A stretch of 40,188 nt of DNA, from NCBI GenBank assembly GCA_011773465.1, contig WVXO01000031.1, positions 1 to 40,188 of the forward strand, read 5' to 3'. Origin of the DNA: Candidatus Aminicenantota bacterium (GTDB lineage Bacteria; Acidobacteriota; Aminicenantia; Aminicenantales; Aminicenantaceae). The position numbers and the translations under genes are program-made. Positions 8,054 to 15,844 of the stretch are shown here, piece after piece (the stretch's first letter is position 1; the number at the start of each line of letters is the position of its first letter). The notes under the pieces were generated by a model. That model saw only the letters and a program-made list of their open reading frames with translations, searched no databases and had not been told where the DNA came from.

Positions 8054-9490
8054 TCAGATGTTTTTCTCTAAGTTCTCAATGAATAAATCAGCAAAATCAG
8101 GGTAGGGAAAGATGCTTTTAATTATTTTCGCTGCGATAGGGAGGGCTTCCTGGGGAGAGAGGCAGTACTTCATATGGAGGAAGTCGGCGCGAAATTTTTT
8201 CACCTCTTCCTTAACCTTTTTGTTCCTGATTATAACGTCTGCTATAAAGCCTGAAAGTTTTTCAAAATCTTTCTCTTTCATCCCGAAGCGGGTCATTTCC
8301 TGGACGCCCGTCCGGATTCCGCTCGATTTGAGAAAGGTCTCATCATCCGGCAACGCCTGATAATTGGTGACAATATTGTTTTCTTCGAGGCGCCGAGCAA
8401 TCTCCTGGCCGTCGCCGTAGGCTTTGACGCGGATAACAACTTGATGAGTCTCTGTAAACCCATCCTTCTCATCTCCCTCTACCTGAATTCCCGTATCTTT
8501 CAAAGCCCGGGCAAAAGCTTTGGCATTGGCTCTAACCTGTTTCTGGTATTCTTCTTTAAACTCATTCATTTCGTAAACAGCCATCAATAGAGCAAGGAGG
8601 GTTCCCAAATGATGGTTGCTGGTAGAACCGGGAAAAGCACGGCCTTTGATATCCAGCCATAACTTTCGAAGCGGACTCCCTTTGGGAAAGTTGCCCGCGA
8701 CTATGCCCCTTTGAGGGCCAAAAAAGGTTTTATGAGTGCTTCCGGTTACAACATTAGCCCCTTCGCTTAAGGGTGCCTGAAAAGCACCATATATCCCCAA
8801 AACATGTGCCATATCAAACATGATGACGGGCGGCACATCCCAGTCTTTAACAACATCATGAACAAATTTGACAGGCTCTTGATAGAGAAACATGCTTTTG
8901 CCAAACACCACAAGCTCAGGCTTGTGCTGGTTTAAAATTTCTCCGAGTTTATCGACATCCGTCTTGTACGGATTTTCTTCTAAAACAGGAAAATTGATGA
9001 CATTTTCCTTTCCTGTCTCTGGATCCTCCTCTACGAAATTGAAAAGAGCTCCCATGGGCTGAGAGCTGAGATGTCCACCTTTTGTCAGCGCATTATTCAT
9101 GACCAGCTTCATCTTCCGCATCGGCTGTCCTTGAGGGCGGTCGCGATTGAGAAAGCGAACCAATCCTTTGAAGACAACTTCGTTGGCCATCTGTCCGCTT
9201 ATTGTTCTCAATTCTACTTCTGTACAATCAAAGAAGCGCTGGAATTCGCGTCGAGCTTCCTCTTCAACATCCCTAATGAAATCTGTTCCTTGGTAAAAAT
9301 AGATCTCTTCTCCCTTCATGGTCCTGTGTTCCGCATAGCGGCCAGAGGGATCAGATATCTCACACATCTTCACCAGAGGCGAAGGAGTCGTCTCAGAGGG
9401 AATGAGGTTAAAAGATTCCCTCTGCCTCCAATTATTATTCTCTATTATCTTTTGAGACAAATTATGGATTTTTTCATAAAATGAAGACAT
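8054..9490 (-). CDS. glyA: Serine hydroxymethyltransferase, divergent subgroup
   Basis: PLP enzyme interconverting serine and tetrahydrofolate with glycine and methylene-tetrahydrofolate. Motifs: NLIPSETTPSPLV (substrate loop), SGQMANEVVFKG, KGGHLS, DMAHVLG (Asp226 and His229 by the PLP ring), and the PLP lysine in GSTHKTFFGP (Lys254). The 478 residues exceed the roughly 415-430 of common bacterial GlyA, the C terminus is extended, and core motifs deviate (IPSETTPS rather than IASENF-type), so this is a divergent branch. A strong AGGAGG-like site precedes the ATG. It lies between rpiB and purD in one operon, where it would provide glycine and one-carbon units for purine synthesis. A different but related aldolase function cannot be excluded. 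Confidence 0.85.
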   Translation of the reverse strand: MSSFYEKIHNLSQKIIENNNWRQRESFNLIPSETTPSPLVKMCEISDPSGRYAEHRTMKGEEIYFYQGTDFIRDVEEEARREFQRFFDCTEVELRTISGQMANEVVFKGLVRFLNRDRPQGQPMRKMKLVMNNALTKGGHLSSQPMGALFNFVEEDPETGKENVINFPVLEENPYKTDVDKLGEILNQHKPELVVFGKSMFLYQEPVKFVHDVVKDWDVPPVIMFDMAHVLGIYGAFQAPLSEGANVVTGSTHKTFFGPQRGIVAGNFPKGSPLRKLWLDIKGRAFPGSTSNHHLGTLLALLMAVYEMNEFKEEYQKQVRANAKAFARALKDTGIQVEGDEKDGFTETHQVVIRVKAYGDGQEIARRLEENNIVTNYQALPDDETFLKSSGIRTGVQEMTRFGMKEKDFEKLSGFIADVIIRNKKVKEEVKKFRADFLHMKYCLSPQEALPIAAKIIKSIFPYPDFADLFIENLEKNI

Positions 9491-9510
9491 TACCCTTCCT
9501 CCTCTCTAAT

Positions 9511-9960
9511 TTATTTAAAATTTCTCTCTTCTATATCAAGAATCTTATCGATTCTTCTTTGATGCCGTCCACCCTCAAACCCTGTTTCAAGCCATATACG
9601 GACAATGTTGAGGGCCTCATCCACGGGAACGATCCTCGCTGCTAAGGTAAGGCAGTTTGAATCGTTGTGCTTGCGGCTCATCTCAGCCGAATAATCATCC
9701 GTGCAGGGAGTTGCTCTTATCCGTTTGTATTTGTTGGCAACGATGGCCATTCCAAGCCCTGAACCGCAAACCAGGATTGCCCGGTCGTACTCACCTGAAG
9801 AGACCTTCGCTGCGGCTTTCTCCCCATAATCAACATAATCAACCTTTTCTCCTGGACCGCAGCCAAAATCCTCGTACTGTATTCCCTTCTCTGAAAGATA
9901 GGCTATGATTTCCTTCTTAAGCTCATACCCTGCATGATCTGAAGCTGTGGCTATTTTCAC
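9511..9960 (-). CDS. rpiB: Ribose 5-phosphate isomerase B
   Basis: Interconverts ribulose 5-phosphate and ribose 5-phosphate, the precursor of PRPP. The 149 residues begin MKIATASDHAGYELK (Asp8 and His9), and VCGSGLGMAIVANK holds the likely active-site Cys65. HNDSNCLTLAARIV and the Arg-rich end also fit the family. The start is GTG at 9960, chosen because GGAGGAAGAG lies immediately before it and the frame begins exactly at the conserved N terminus. First gene of the rpiB-glyA-purD-purE-mtaB operon, 20 bp ahead of glyA. Some RpiB-like proteins act on allose or galactose phosphates, but the purine context favours ribose. Confidence 0.92.
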   Translation of the reverse strand: MKIATASDHAGYELKKEIIAYLSEKGIQYEDFGCGPGEKVDYVDYGEKAAAKVSSGEYDRAILVCGSGLGMAIVANKYKRIRATPCTDDYSAEMSRKHNDSNCLTLAARIVPVDEALNIVRIWLETGFEGGRHQRRIDKILDIEERNFK

Positions 9961-10015
9961 CTCTTCCTCCTCTCCTTTTTGAATCTATATATTTTTGTAT
10001 TTTGATTTATCTCCT

Positions 10016-10092
10016 GTAGGTGTTTGATTTATCAAACACACCTTTTTTGATTCTGTAAATAAATCGGTGGGCTTGATGAATCAAGCCCCTAC
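10016..10092. repeat. Composite palindromic element (family A, two copies head-to-head)
   Basis: Two 27-base palindromic units face each other. The first, 10016-10042, starts GTAGGTGTTTGAT and ends ATCAAACACACC. The second, 10066-10092, starts GGTGGGCTTGAT and ends ATCAAGCCCCTAC. Twenty-three bases separate them. Each can fold as a hairpin and the pair is an inverted repeat, like a REP/BIME-type element. The same arrangement recurs at 10382-10461 and 38909-38999. Confidence 0.8.
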
Positions 10093-10098
10093 AATAAT

Positions 10099-10119
10099 AA
10101 TGGGGCCAGGCCCCATTTT
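10099..10119. repeat. Family B palindrome (ATGGGGCC/GGCCCCAT)
   Basis: AATGGGGCC-A-GGCCCCATT with a T-run after it on the plus strand. Identical core to 18840-18862 and 40114-40140. It lies upstream of the rpiB operon and could act as a hairpin terminator for plus-strand transcription. Confidence 0.75.
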
Positions 10120-10128
10120 AACCATAAG

Positions 10129-10150
10129 TAATGGGAACAGTCCCCTTTTT
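10129..10150. repeat. Variant GGGA/TCCC hairpin (family C)
   Basis: AATGGGAACAGTCCCC followed by TTTTT. Together with 10584-10606 it forms a GGGAC/GTCCC-type variant of the family B layout. Confidence 0.5.
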
Positions 10151-10381
10151 AAGAAATTATTAATCGGCTATTATGAAAATTCTTTTTTAGGGGCCTATTC
10201 CCTGTTTTCTTTTTAAACGCCTTATTTTTTTATCCTGTAATTATTGATGTGTCATTATAACAATATTTTAAATAGTGTTAAACACAAGATTGTCTCGAAG
10301 AAAGGGAATATGGCCCTGGCTTACTTCCTACACGTCTTCTGGAGAATCATGATTTACATGAAGAAGTTTGATTTATATTCT

Positions 10382-10461
10382 GGAGGGGTTTGATTTATCA
10401 AATCCACCTCTATTATATATTATAAAAATAAACATGTGGGCTTGATAAATCAAGCCCCTAC
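10382..10461. repeat. Composite palindromic element (family A, second head-to-head pair)
   Basis: Copies at 10382-10408 (GGAGGGGTTTGAT ... ATCAAATCCACC) and 10435-10461 (TGTGGGCTTGAT ... ATCAAGCCCCTAC) face each other across an AT-rich spacer, as at 10016-10092. Partial right halves (AGCCCTACAATCAAGCCCGTACA, broken as AGCCCTACA plus ATCAAGCCCGTACA) follow to about 10497. The whole region 9961-10761 contains repeats and a promoter but no convincing gene. Confidence 0.75.
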
Positions 10462-10583
10462 AATATAAATAAAAGCCCTACAATCAAGCCCGTACAATAA
10501 TGAAATTACCTGACGTTTATATAACCCTGTTGATTAGGAATGAGGGATTGTCTCCATTAAGATGGGCTGACTTTTTGATTTAT

Positions 10584-10606
10584 AATGGGGACTGTCCCCA
10601 ATTTTG
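10584..10606. repeat. Family C hairpin GGGGAC/GTCCCC
   Basis: TGGGGAC-T-GTCCCCA is a perfect inverted repeat, flanked by AA and ATTTT like the family B units. A decayed relative (GGGATTGTCTCC) lies just upstream near 10544. Confidence 0.55.
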
Positions 10607-10685
10607 GTGTTCGCATGCGGATAGAGATTGTTCAAAAATGAACATACATTGTTTGATAGCCATTGGAAAACCCCTAAGGCAGTAT

Positions 10686-10701
10686 TGGCATATTTCTTGC
10701 A
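10686..10701 (+). promoter_or_regulatory. Predicted sigma-54 (-24/-12) promoter of the large permeases
   Basis: TGGCATATTTCTTGCA matches the TGGCAC-N5-TTGC[AT] pattern at the key positions: GG (10687-10688) and GC (10699-10700) are exactly 12 bases apart. It would start transcription near 10713, about 50 bases before the GTG start of the first permease. A CGCATGCG palindrome at 10612-10619, about 100 bases upstream of that start, is a possible activator site. No sigma-54 activator gene lies in the window. Confidence 0.5.
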
Positions 10702-10761
10702 GATTTAATTTATCGCTGTTTGTTTTCATTCATTCTCGAAACAACGACATGGAGGTTGACT

Positions 10762-13116
10762 GTGATCATAAGCCATATAAAAATAGCTCTCCGCCATCTC
10801 GCACGCCAAAAAGGATACTCGTTCATCAAAATCATGGGCCTGACCATCGGGATGGCCTGCTTCATCCTGATAGGACTTTGGGTGCGGGATGAGCTGAGTT
10901 TCGACCAATTCCACCAAAAAAAGGAACGGATTTTCAGGATCCTGAACAAGACAGATGAGGGTGATTTCATCCCTTCGCCCACATATGCGCTGGCTCCGGC
11001 TCTGAAATCCCTGTATCCGGAAGTCGAGGAGTTCTCCCGCGTCTGGTTCTGGCACAGCTCGCTCGTTAAATATAGAGATAAAAGCTTTGAGGAAGACAGG
11101 ATTTATATGGCCGACCCTGGTTTCTTCCGGATGTTTTCCTTTCCGTTCGTAAAGGGCGAACCCGAGACCGCTCTTGCGGATAGGAAAGCCATTGTTCTCA
11201 CAGAAGACGCGGCCCTCAGGTATTTCGACACAGAGGACCCAATCGGCAAGGTGCTCTATTTAGCCGAAGATAGGGCTGATTTCACAGTCACTGGCGTAAT
11301 CGAGAACATTCCTCCGAATTCCCACATGCAGTTTGATTTTATGATCAGGGTTGAATTTCTGGGAGAGGACCGCCTGGCCCGCTGGGAGGAATGGACCGGG
11401 CCCTGTTACATTCTCTTAAGAAAGGACGCTTCTGCCTCGGCATTCACCACAAAGATTGCGGACATTTATAAAGAGAATGTTGATCCGGAAGTCACCTTTT
11501 CTCCGGTGCTTCAATCCCTGACCAAGGTTCATCTCTATGAATTCGGTGTTCCGGGAAGCATAAAAAAGGTATACGTCTTTTCTGTCATCGCGATTTTCAT
11601 TCTCATCATGGCCTGTATCAATTTCATTAACCTGACTACAGCCCGGTCGGCCCAGCGGGCTAAAGAAGTGGGCATGCGCAAGGTCATAGGAGCTTTACGG
11701 TCGCAGATCATGAGACAGTTTCTGGGGGAAGCCTTAGTGGTCGCCTTTTTTTCCCTGATCCTGGCAGTGCTATTGGTAGAGGTTTTCCTGCCTCAGTTTA
11801 ACCTCTTTACAGGCAAGTCTTTAGCGTTCCTGTCGCTGGCCAGCTTATCTATAATCCTGACTCTTATCCTTACGACTTTTGCGGTCGGCTTGCTGGCGGG
11901 AAGCTATCCTGCACTCTTCCTCTCGTCATTCCAACCAGTGCACACTCTGAAAGGTCAATTAAAATTCGAGAATCGAGGGTCGGCTGTCAGAAAAATACTC
12001 ATCGTTTTTCAGTTTGCCATCTCTGTGGGTCTCATCACCTGCACATTGATCGTTTCCAGACAACTGAATTACATTCAAAGGCTTGACATCGGTCTGAACA
12101 GGGAAAATGTGGTTATCCTCTTAAACAATCCTGAGTTGCGACCGCGGTTTGAACTCTTCAAAGACAGGCTTCAAACAAAACCCGGGATAAAGAGTGTCAC
12201 CTCAGCGGCTCAGGGACCCACCTGGGTCGGCGAGAGCATTTCCATAGATTGGGAAGGAAATCCAAGTGATGACTGGCTTCCGGTTGATTACACCGTGGTG
12301 GATTATGATTTTTTTAAAACCTTTGGTATGGAGATAACGCAAGGGAGGAGCTTTTCGCCTGAGTTCGCGACGGATATAGACGAGGCATGTATCATCAACG
12401 AATTGGCTGCGAAGCGCATGGGACTGGAAAATCCAATCGGCACGAGCATATACATGGGTCACCCGGCATGGGAAGAATCTTTTCGAAAGGCTCGTGTCAT
12501 AGGAGTCGTCAAGGATTTTCATGATCGCACCCTTCGCACTGCCGTGAGGCCTTTTGTATTCCGGATGTACAGGCCCTGGCATCAGTATATCTTCATCAAG
12601 ATCGACAGAGCGCAGGTCCAGGAAGCTCTTGGCACAATCGAGAACACATTTAAAACTTCTGTACCGGGGTATCCCTATCGGTTCATGTTTTACGATGAGG
12701 CTTATAATCGGCAGTATATGTCAGAACATCAGCTTGGCCGGCTTTTCAACGTGTTCAGTCTGCTTTCTATAGTAATCTCCTGTTTAGGACTGTTCGGGCT
12801 GGCTGCATACACGGCAGAGCAGAGGACTAAGGAAATCGGTATCCGCAAGATTTTAGGGGCTTCTATTCTGGGTATAGTCAGCCTGACGACCAGAGAATTC
12901 CTGAAATGGGTCGCCGCAGCCAACCTAGTTGCCTGGCCAGTCGCCTACCTCGTGATGAGTCAGTGGCTGCGGGATTTTGCCTACAAGGTCAGCATCGGCC
13001 CGCTCGTGTACTGTATCTCTGGAGGATTGACTCTCATCATTGCCCTTTTTACAGTCAGTTTCCAGTCCATCAAAGCCGCCCAAGCCAATCCGGTGGATAG
13101 CTTGAGGTATGAATGA
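10762..13116 (+). CDS. Large FtsX/MacB-type ABC permease (two-module)
   Basis: Inner-membrane protein with two MacB_PCD-FtsX modules, about 784 residues. An N-terminal helix (YSFIKIMGLTIGMACFILIG) is followed by a periplasmic domain and three helices with the coupling sequence AKEVGMRKVIGALRSQIMRQF. A fifth helix (KILIVFQFAISVGLITCTLI) precedes a second periplasmic domain and three more helices with RTKEIGIRKILGA; it ends ANPVDSLRYE. I chose GTG at 10762 because GGAGG lies six bases upstream; the longer frame from 10720 has no such site and would extend nearly back to the predicted transcription start. No ATPase gene is adjacent. A close paralogue follows. Proteins of this type are common in Bacteroidota and Acidobacteriota; substrate unknown. 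Confidence 0.88.
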   Translation: MIISHIKIALRHLARQKGYSFIKIMGLTIGMACFILIGLWVRDELSFDQFHQKKERIFRILNKTDEGDFIPSPTYALAPALKSLYPEVEEFSRVWFWHSSLVKYRDKSFEEDRIYMADPGFFRMFSFPFVKGEPETALADRKAIVLTEDAALRYFDTEDPIGKVLYLAEDRADFTVTGVIENIPPNSHMQFDFMIRVEFLGEDRLARWEEWTGPCYILLRKDASASAFTTKIADIYKENVDPEVTFSPVLQSLTKVHLYEFGVPGSIKKVYVFSVIAIFILIMACINFINLTTARSAQRAKEVGMRKVIGALRSQIMRQFLGEALVVAFFSLILAVLLVEVFLPQFNLFTGKSLAFLSLASLSIILTLILTTFAVGLLAGSYPALFLSSFQPVHTLKGQLKFENRGSAVRKILIVFQFAISVGLITCTLIVSRQLNYIQRLDIGLNRENVVILLNNPELRPRFELFKDRLQTKPGIKSVTSAAQGPTWVGESISIDWEGNPSDDWLPVDYTVVDYDFFKTFGMEITQGRSFSPEFATDIDEACIINELAAKRMGLENPIGTSIYMGHPAWEESFRKARVIGVVKDFHDRTLRTAVRPFVFRMYRPWHQYIFIKIDRAQVQEALGTIENTFKTSVPGYPYRFMFYDEAYNRQYMSEHQLGRLFNVFSLLSIVISCLGLFGLAAYTAEQRTKEIGIRKILGASILGIVSLTTREFLKWVAAANLVAWPVAYLVMSQWLRDFAYKVSIGPLVYCISGGLTLIIALFTVSFQSIKAAQANPVDSLRYE

Positions 13117-13157
13117 AACAGAATGAAAAACAAGGAGAAGAGATATAGGAGGGCAAC

Positions 13158-13192
13158 GATGCTCGATACTGGATACCTTATCCCGAATCCCG
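13158..13192. repeat. Degenerate 7-bp tandem repeat
   Basis: Five consecutive heptamers: GATGCTC, GATACTG, GATACCT, TATCCCG, AATCCCG. They lie in the 133-bp gap between the two large permease genes. A GGAGG-preceded ATG at 13160 opens only 13 codons through the array and is probably not a gene. Confidence 0.5.
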
Positions 13193-13249
13193 AACAATAA
13201 TGATTCTTATTCATCTTTATATTGTCTATTCCACCAACAAGAGGCAGAA

Positions 13250-15625
13250 ATGTTTTGGAATTATTTGAAAGTCACATGGCGAAACATCAAAAGATATAAG
13301 GGGTATTCCTTTATCAATATCATTGGACTCGCCGTGGGATTAGCCTGCTGCATTCTGATCCTTCTTTGGGTCCAGGATGAACTCAGCTATGACAGGTTCC
13401 ATTCCAAAGCAGATGACCTTTATAGAGCAGTCAAAGAATACCATAAAACAGAGCCGGCCACCCATTACTGGCCTGTGTCTGCTCCTCTGGCTCCAGCCCT
13501 TAAAGAGAACTATCCAGAAATAATCAAAGCCGCACGCTTCACCCATCTGAGAAGAGGCCAACTGGTCAAATACGGGGAGAAAAGCCTCCTGGAGACTCAG
13601 ATTTGCCTAACAGATCCTGACTTTTTCGAGATGTTTACCTTCCCTCTATTGCAAGGTGATCCCGCAAGTGTTCTATCCAACCCGAACTCACTTGTTATTT
13701 CAGAGGAAATGGCAACAAAATATTTTGGTTCAGAAAATCCGCTGGGAAAAACTCTCAACATCAATAATGAATATGACTTCACTGTGACAGGCATCATGAA
13801 GAATGTACCCCATAACTCTCACCTTAAATTTGATTTTTTGGTCCCCTTTATCAGGATTGAAGATTTCGAAAAAGAGTGGGCCGTGCTGGATAACTGGACG
13901 CTCAGCGGTTTTGCAACCTATGTCCTGCTCAAAAAGAACACATCACTGCAGGAGCTCAATCACAAAATCAAAGACTTTATTCTAAAACACGTCGCACAAT
14001 CAAAAGACCTCCTTTATCTTCAGCCTTTGAAAGATATTCATCTATATTCTTCTCATATTCAATTCGGTATCGAAGGCCAGGGGAATATCAAGTATGTCTA
14101 TATCTTCTCTGTCGTCGCATTTTTTGTCCTGATCATCGCGTGTATAAACTTTATGAATCTGGCTACTGCCCGATCATCCAACCGAGCCAAGGAAGTCGGT
14201 TTAAGAAAGGTAGTTGGCGCCAGGCGTCCACAGCTTATGGGACAATTCTTCTATGAATCCGTCCTTATGGCTTTACTTTCTCTCATCCTAGCTGTCGTCC
14301 TGGTCGAACTATTTCTCCCTGCATTCAGAGACCTCTCCGGAAAACCACTCGACCTGGGATTTTCCAGTAATATAAACGTTCTGCTGGCCATTGTCGTCAT
14401 GACACTGATTACCGGATTTCTCTCCGGAACCTATCCCGCCTTGTTTCTTTCTTCCCTCCGACCCGTAAAGGTCTTGAAAGGGAGACTAAAAACTGAAGGG
14501 CGTGGTTATTTATTCCGGAAGATACTTGTGGTTTCTCAATTTTCTCTGTCCATCCTTCTCATAATATGTACAATCCTTGTCTCCATTCAGGTTGACTACA
14601 TGAGAAACAGGAAGCTGGGACTGGATAAAGAGCAAGTGGTTTATCTCCCGATACGAAGTGAACAGGTCGGGAAGTATGACTCGCTAAAAATAGAATTATT
14701 AAAAAGGGCAGGCATCAGAAATGTGGCGGCATCCTCAAACATCCCCACATATGGAGTGATATTGACGTTAGATTACATCACCTGGGAAGGGAAAGATCCA
14801 GAGGATACCAAGGTTTTTCATGCGACTTCCACAGGATACGATTTTATAGAGACGTTAAATATGGAGATAATCCAAGGAAGGAGTTTTTCCGAAGAATATC
14901 CCGCGGATGAAAATGCGGTAGTGATCAATGAGACGGCACAAAAGTTGATAGGAATGGAAAATCCTGTAGGGAAGCGACTGATGCTACCGGATTCAGAATT
15001 GCCGATAATCGGAATCGTGAAAGATTATCATTTCAGATCCTTACACAGCGAAATAGAACCCCTCCTATTGATCAATGCTCCTTCGCTCTACCGATATATC
15101 CTTATTAAGCTTGATTCAGGAGATATCCCCAGCACTTTGGCCAATATTGAAAGCACATGGAAGACTTTTTTCCCTGATACACCGTTTGAATATCATTTCC
15201 TCGACGAGGCTTATGGCAAGCTCTACCGGACTGAGCAACAGATGGGCACTCTTTTTAATTACTTCACAGGGCTGGCCATATTGATATCCTGCCTTGGCTT
15301 GTTTGGACTGGCATCCTTCATGGCTGAGAAACGGACAAAGGAAATCGGCATCAGAAAAGTCCTGGGAGCCCCAGTCTCAGGCGTTGTCATTCTGCTCAAC
15401 AAGGAATTTATCAAATGGGTTCTGATCGCAAATATTTTCGCCTGGCCTGTTGCTTATTACGCGATGTCTAAATGGCTGCAGGGTTTCGCTTATCGAACGA
15501 AGATAGAAGTTTGGAGCTTTGCCTTGGCCGCCTTGATCGCATTGGCTATTGCTGTAGTGACTGTAAGCTACAAATCAATCAAAGCCGCTACAGCCAATCC
15601 AGTGGAAAGCTTAAGGTATGAATGA
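13250..15625 (+). CDS. Large FtsX/MacB-type ABC permease (two-module), paralogue
   Basis: A 791-residue paralogue of the preceding permease with the same eight-helix, two-module plan: N-terminal YSFINIIGLAVGLACCILIL, central AKEVGLRKVVGARRPQLMGQF, a helix at ILVVSQFSLSILLIICTILV, C-terminal RTKEIGIRKVLGAPVSGVV, and the ending ANPVESLRYE. The ATG has AGAGG five bases upstream. It is separated from its neighbour by 133 bp with no promoter I can see, so the two are probably one transcript. Tandem duplication followed by divergence is the simplest origin. No dedicated ATPase is nearby. Confidence 0.88.
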   Translation: MFWNYLKVTWRNIKRYKGYSFINIIGLAVGLACCILILLWVQDELSYDRFHSKADDLYRAVKEYHKTEPATHYWPVSAPLAPALKENYPEIIKAARFTHLRRGQLVKYGEKSLLETQICLTDPDFFEMFTFPLLQGDPASVLSNPNSLVISEEMATKYFGSENPLGKTLNINNEYDFTVTGIMKNVPHNSHLKFDFLVPFIRIEDFEKEWAVLDNWTLSGFATYVLLKKNTSLQELNHKIKDFILKHVAQSKDLLYLQPLKDIHLYSSHIQFGIEGQGNIKYVYIFSVVAFFVLIIACINFMNLATARSSNRAKEVGLRKVVGARRPQLMGQFFYESVLMALLSLILAVVLVELFLPAFRDLSGKPLDLGFSSNINVLLAIVVMTLITGFLSGTYPALFLSSLRPVKVLKGRLKTEGRGYLFRKILVVSQFSLSILLIICTILVSIQVDYMRNRKLGLDKEQVVYLPIRSEQVGKYDSLKIELLKRAGIRNVAASSNIPTYGVILTLDYITWEGKDPEDTKVFHATSTGYDFIETLNMEIIQGRSFSEEYPADENAVVINETAQKLIGMENPVGKRLMLPDSELPIIGIVKDYHFRSLHSEIEPLLLINAPSLYRYILIKLDSGDIPSTLANIESTWKTFFPDTPFEYHFLDEAYGKLYRTEQQMGTLFNYFTGLAILISCLGLFGLASFMAEKRTKEIGIRKVLGAPVSGVVILLNKEFIKWVLIANIFAWPVAYYAMSKWLQGFAYRTKIEVWSFALAALIALAIAVVTVSYKSIKAATANPVESLRYE

Positions 15626-15712
15626 AATATATGAGACCGAGTCCCGTTAGTGTGTTACTTGACTGCATAGTTTAATGCAGATTAATGACTTTATTAATGA
15701 TTAAAAATTAAT

Positions 15713-15734
15713 AATGGGGCCTGTAGCCATTTTA
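15713..15734. repeat. Decayed family B palindrome
   Basis: AATGGGGCCTGTAGCCATTTT resembles the family B units but the right arm is damaged (GTAGCC instead of GGCCCC). The 219-bp gap 15626-15844 also holds a CTGCAT-N6-ATGCAG inverted repeat (15663-15680) and a strong AAGGAGG site for the next gene. Confidence 0.45.
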
Positions 15735-15844
15735 ATACATGAAAAAGGTGGGGGGATATCTATTGGGTGGATGCAAAAATCATTGAAGCGCTGCGACCGA
15801 GGGAATAGCGATGTACATGAATCAAGTGTTAAGGAGGAATCAAA

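Noticed and set aside
10310-10393. 27-codon ORF (MALAYFLHVF...) in the repeat region
   Set aside because: Only a weak AAGGGA site, ends inside a family A repeat, no recognisable sequence.
9961-10761. Insertion sequence or transposase gene in the repeat-rich gap
   Set aside because: No open frame with transposase motifs; only short palindromes are seen.
10500-10892. 130-codon plus-strand ORF overlapping the first large permease start
   Set aside because: It crosses repeats, the -24/-12 promoter and the permease gene in another frame; composition not protein-like.
13160-13201. 13-codon ORF with a GGAGGG site between the permeases
   Set aside because: It is entirely the heptamer tandem repeat; more likely chance than a peptide gene.
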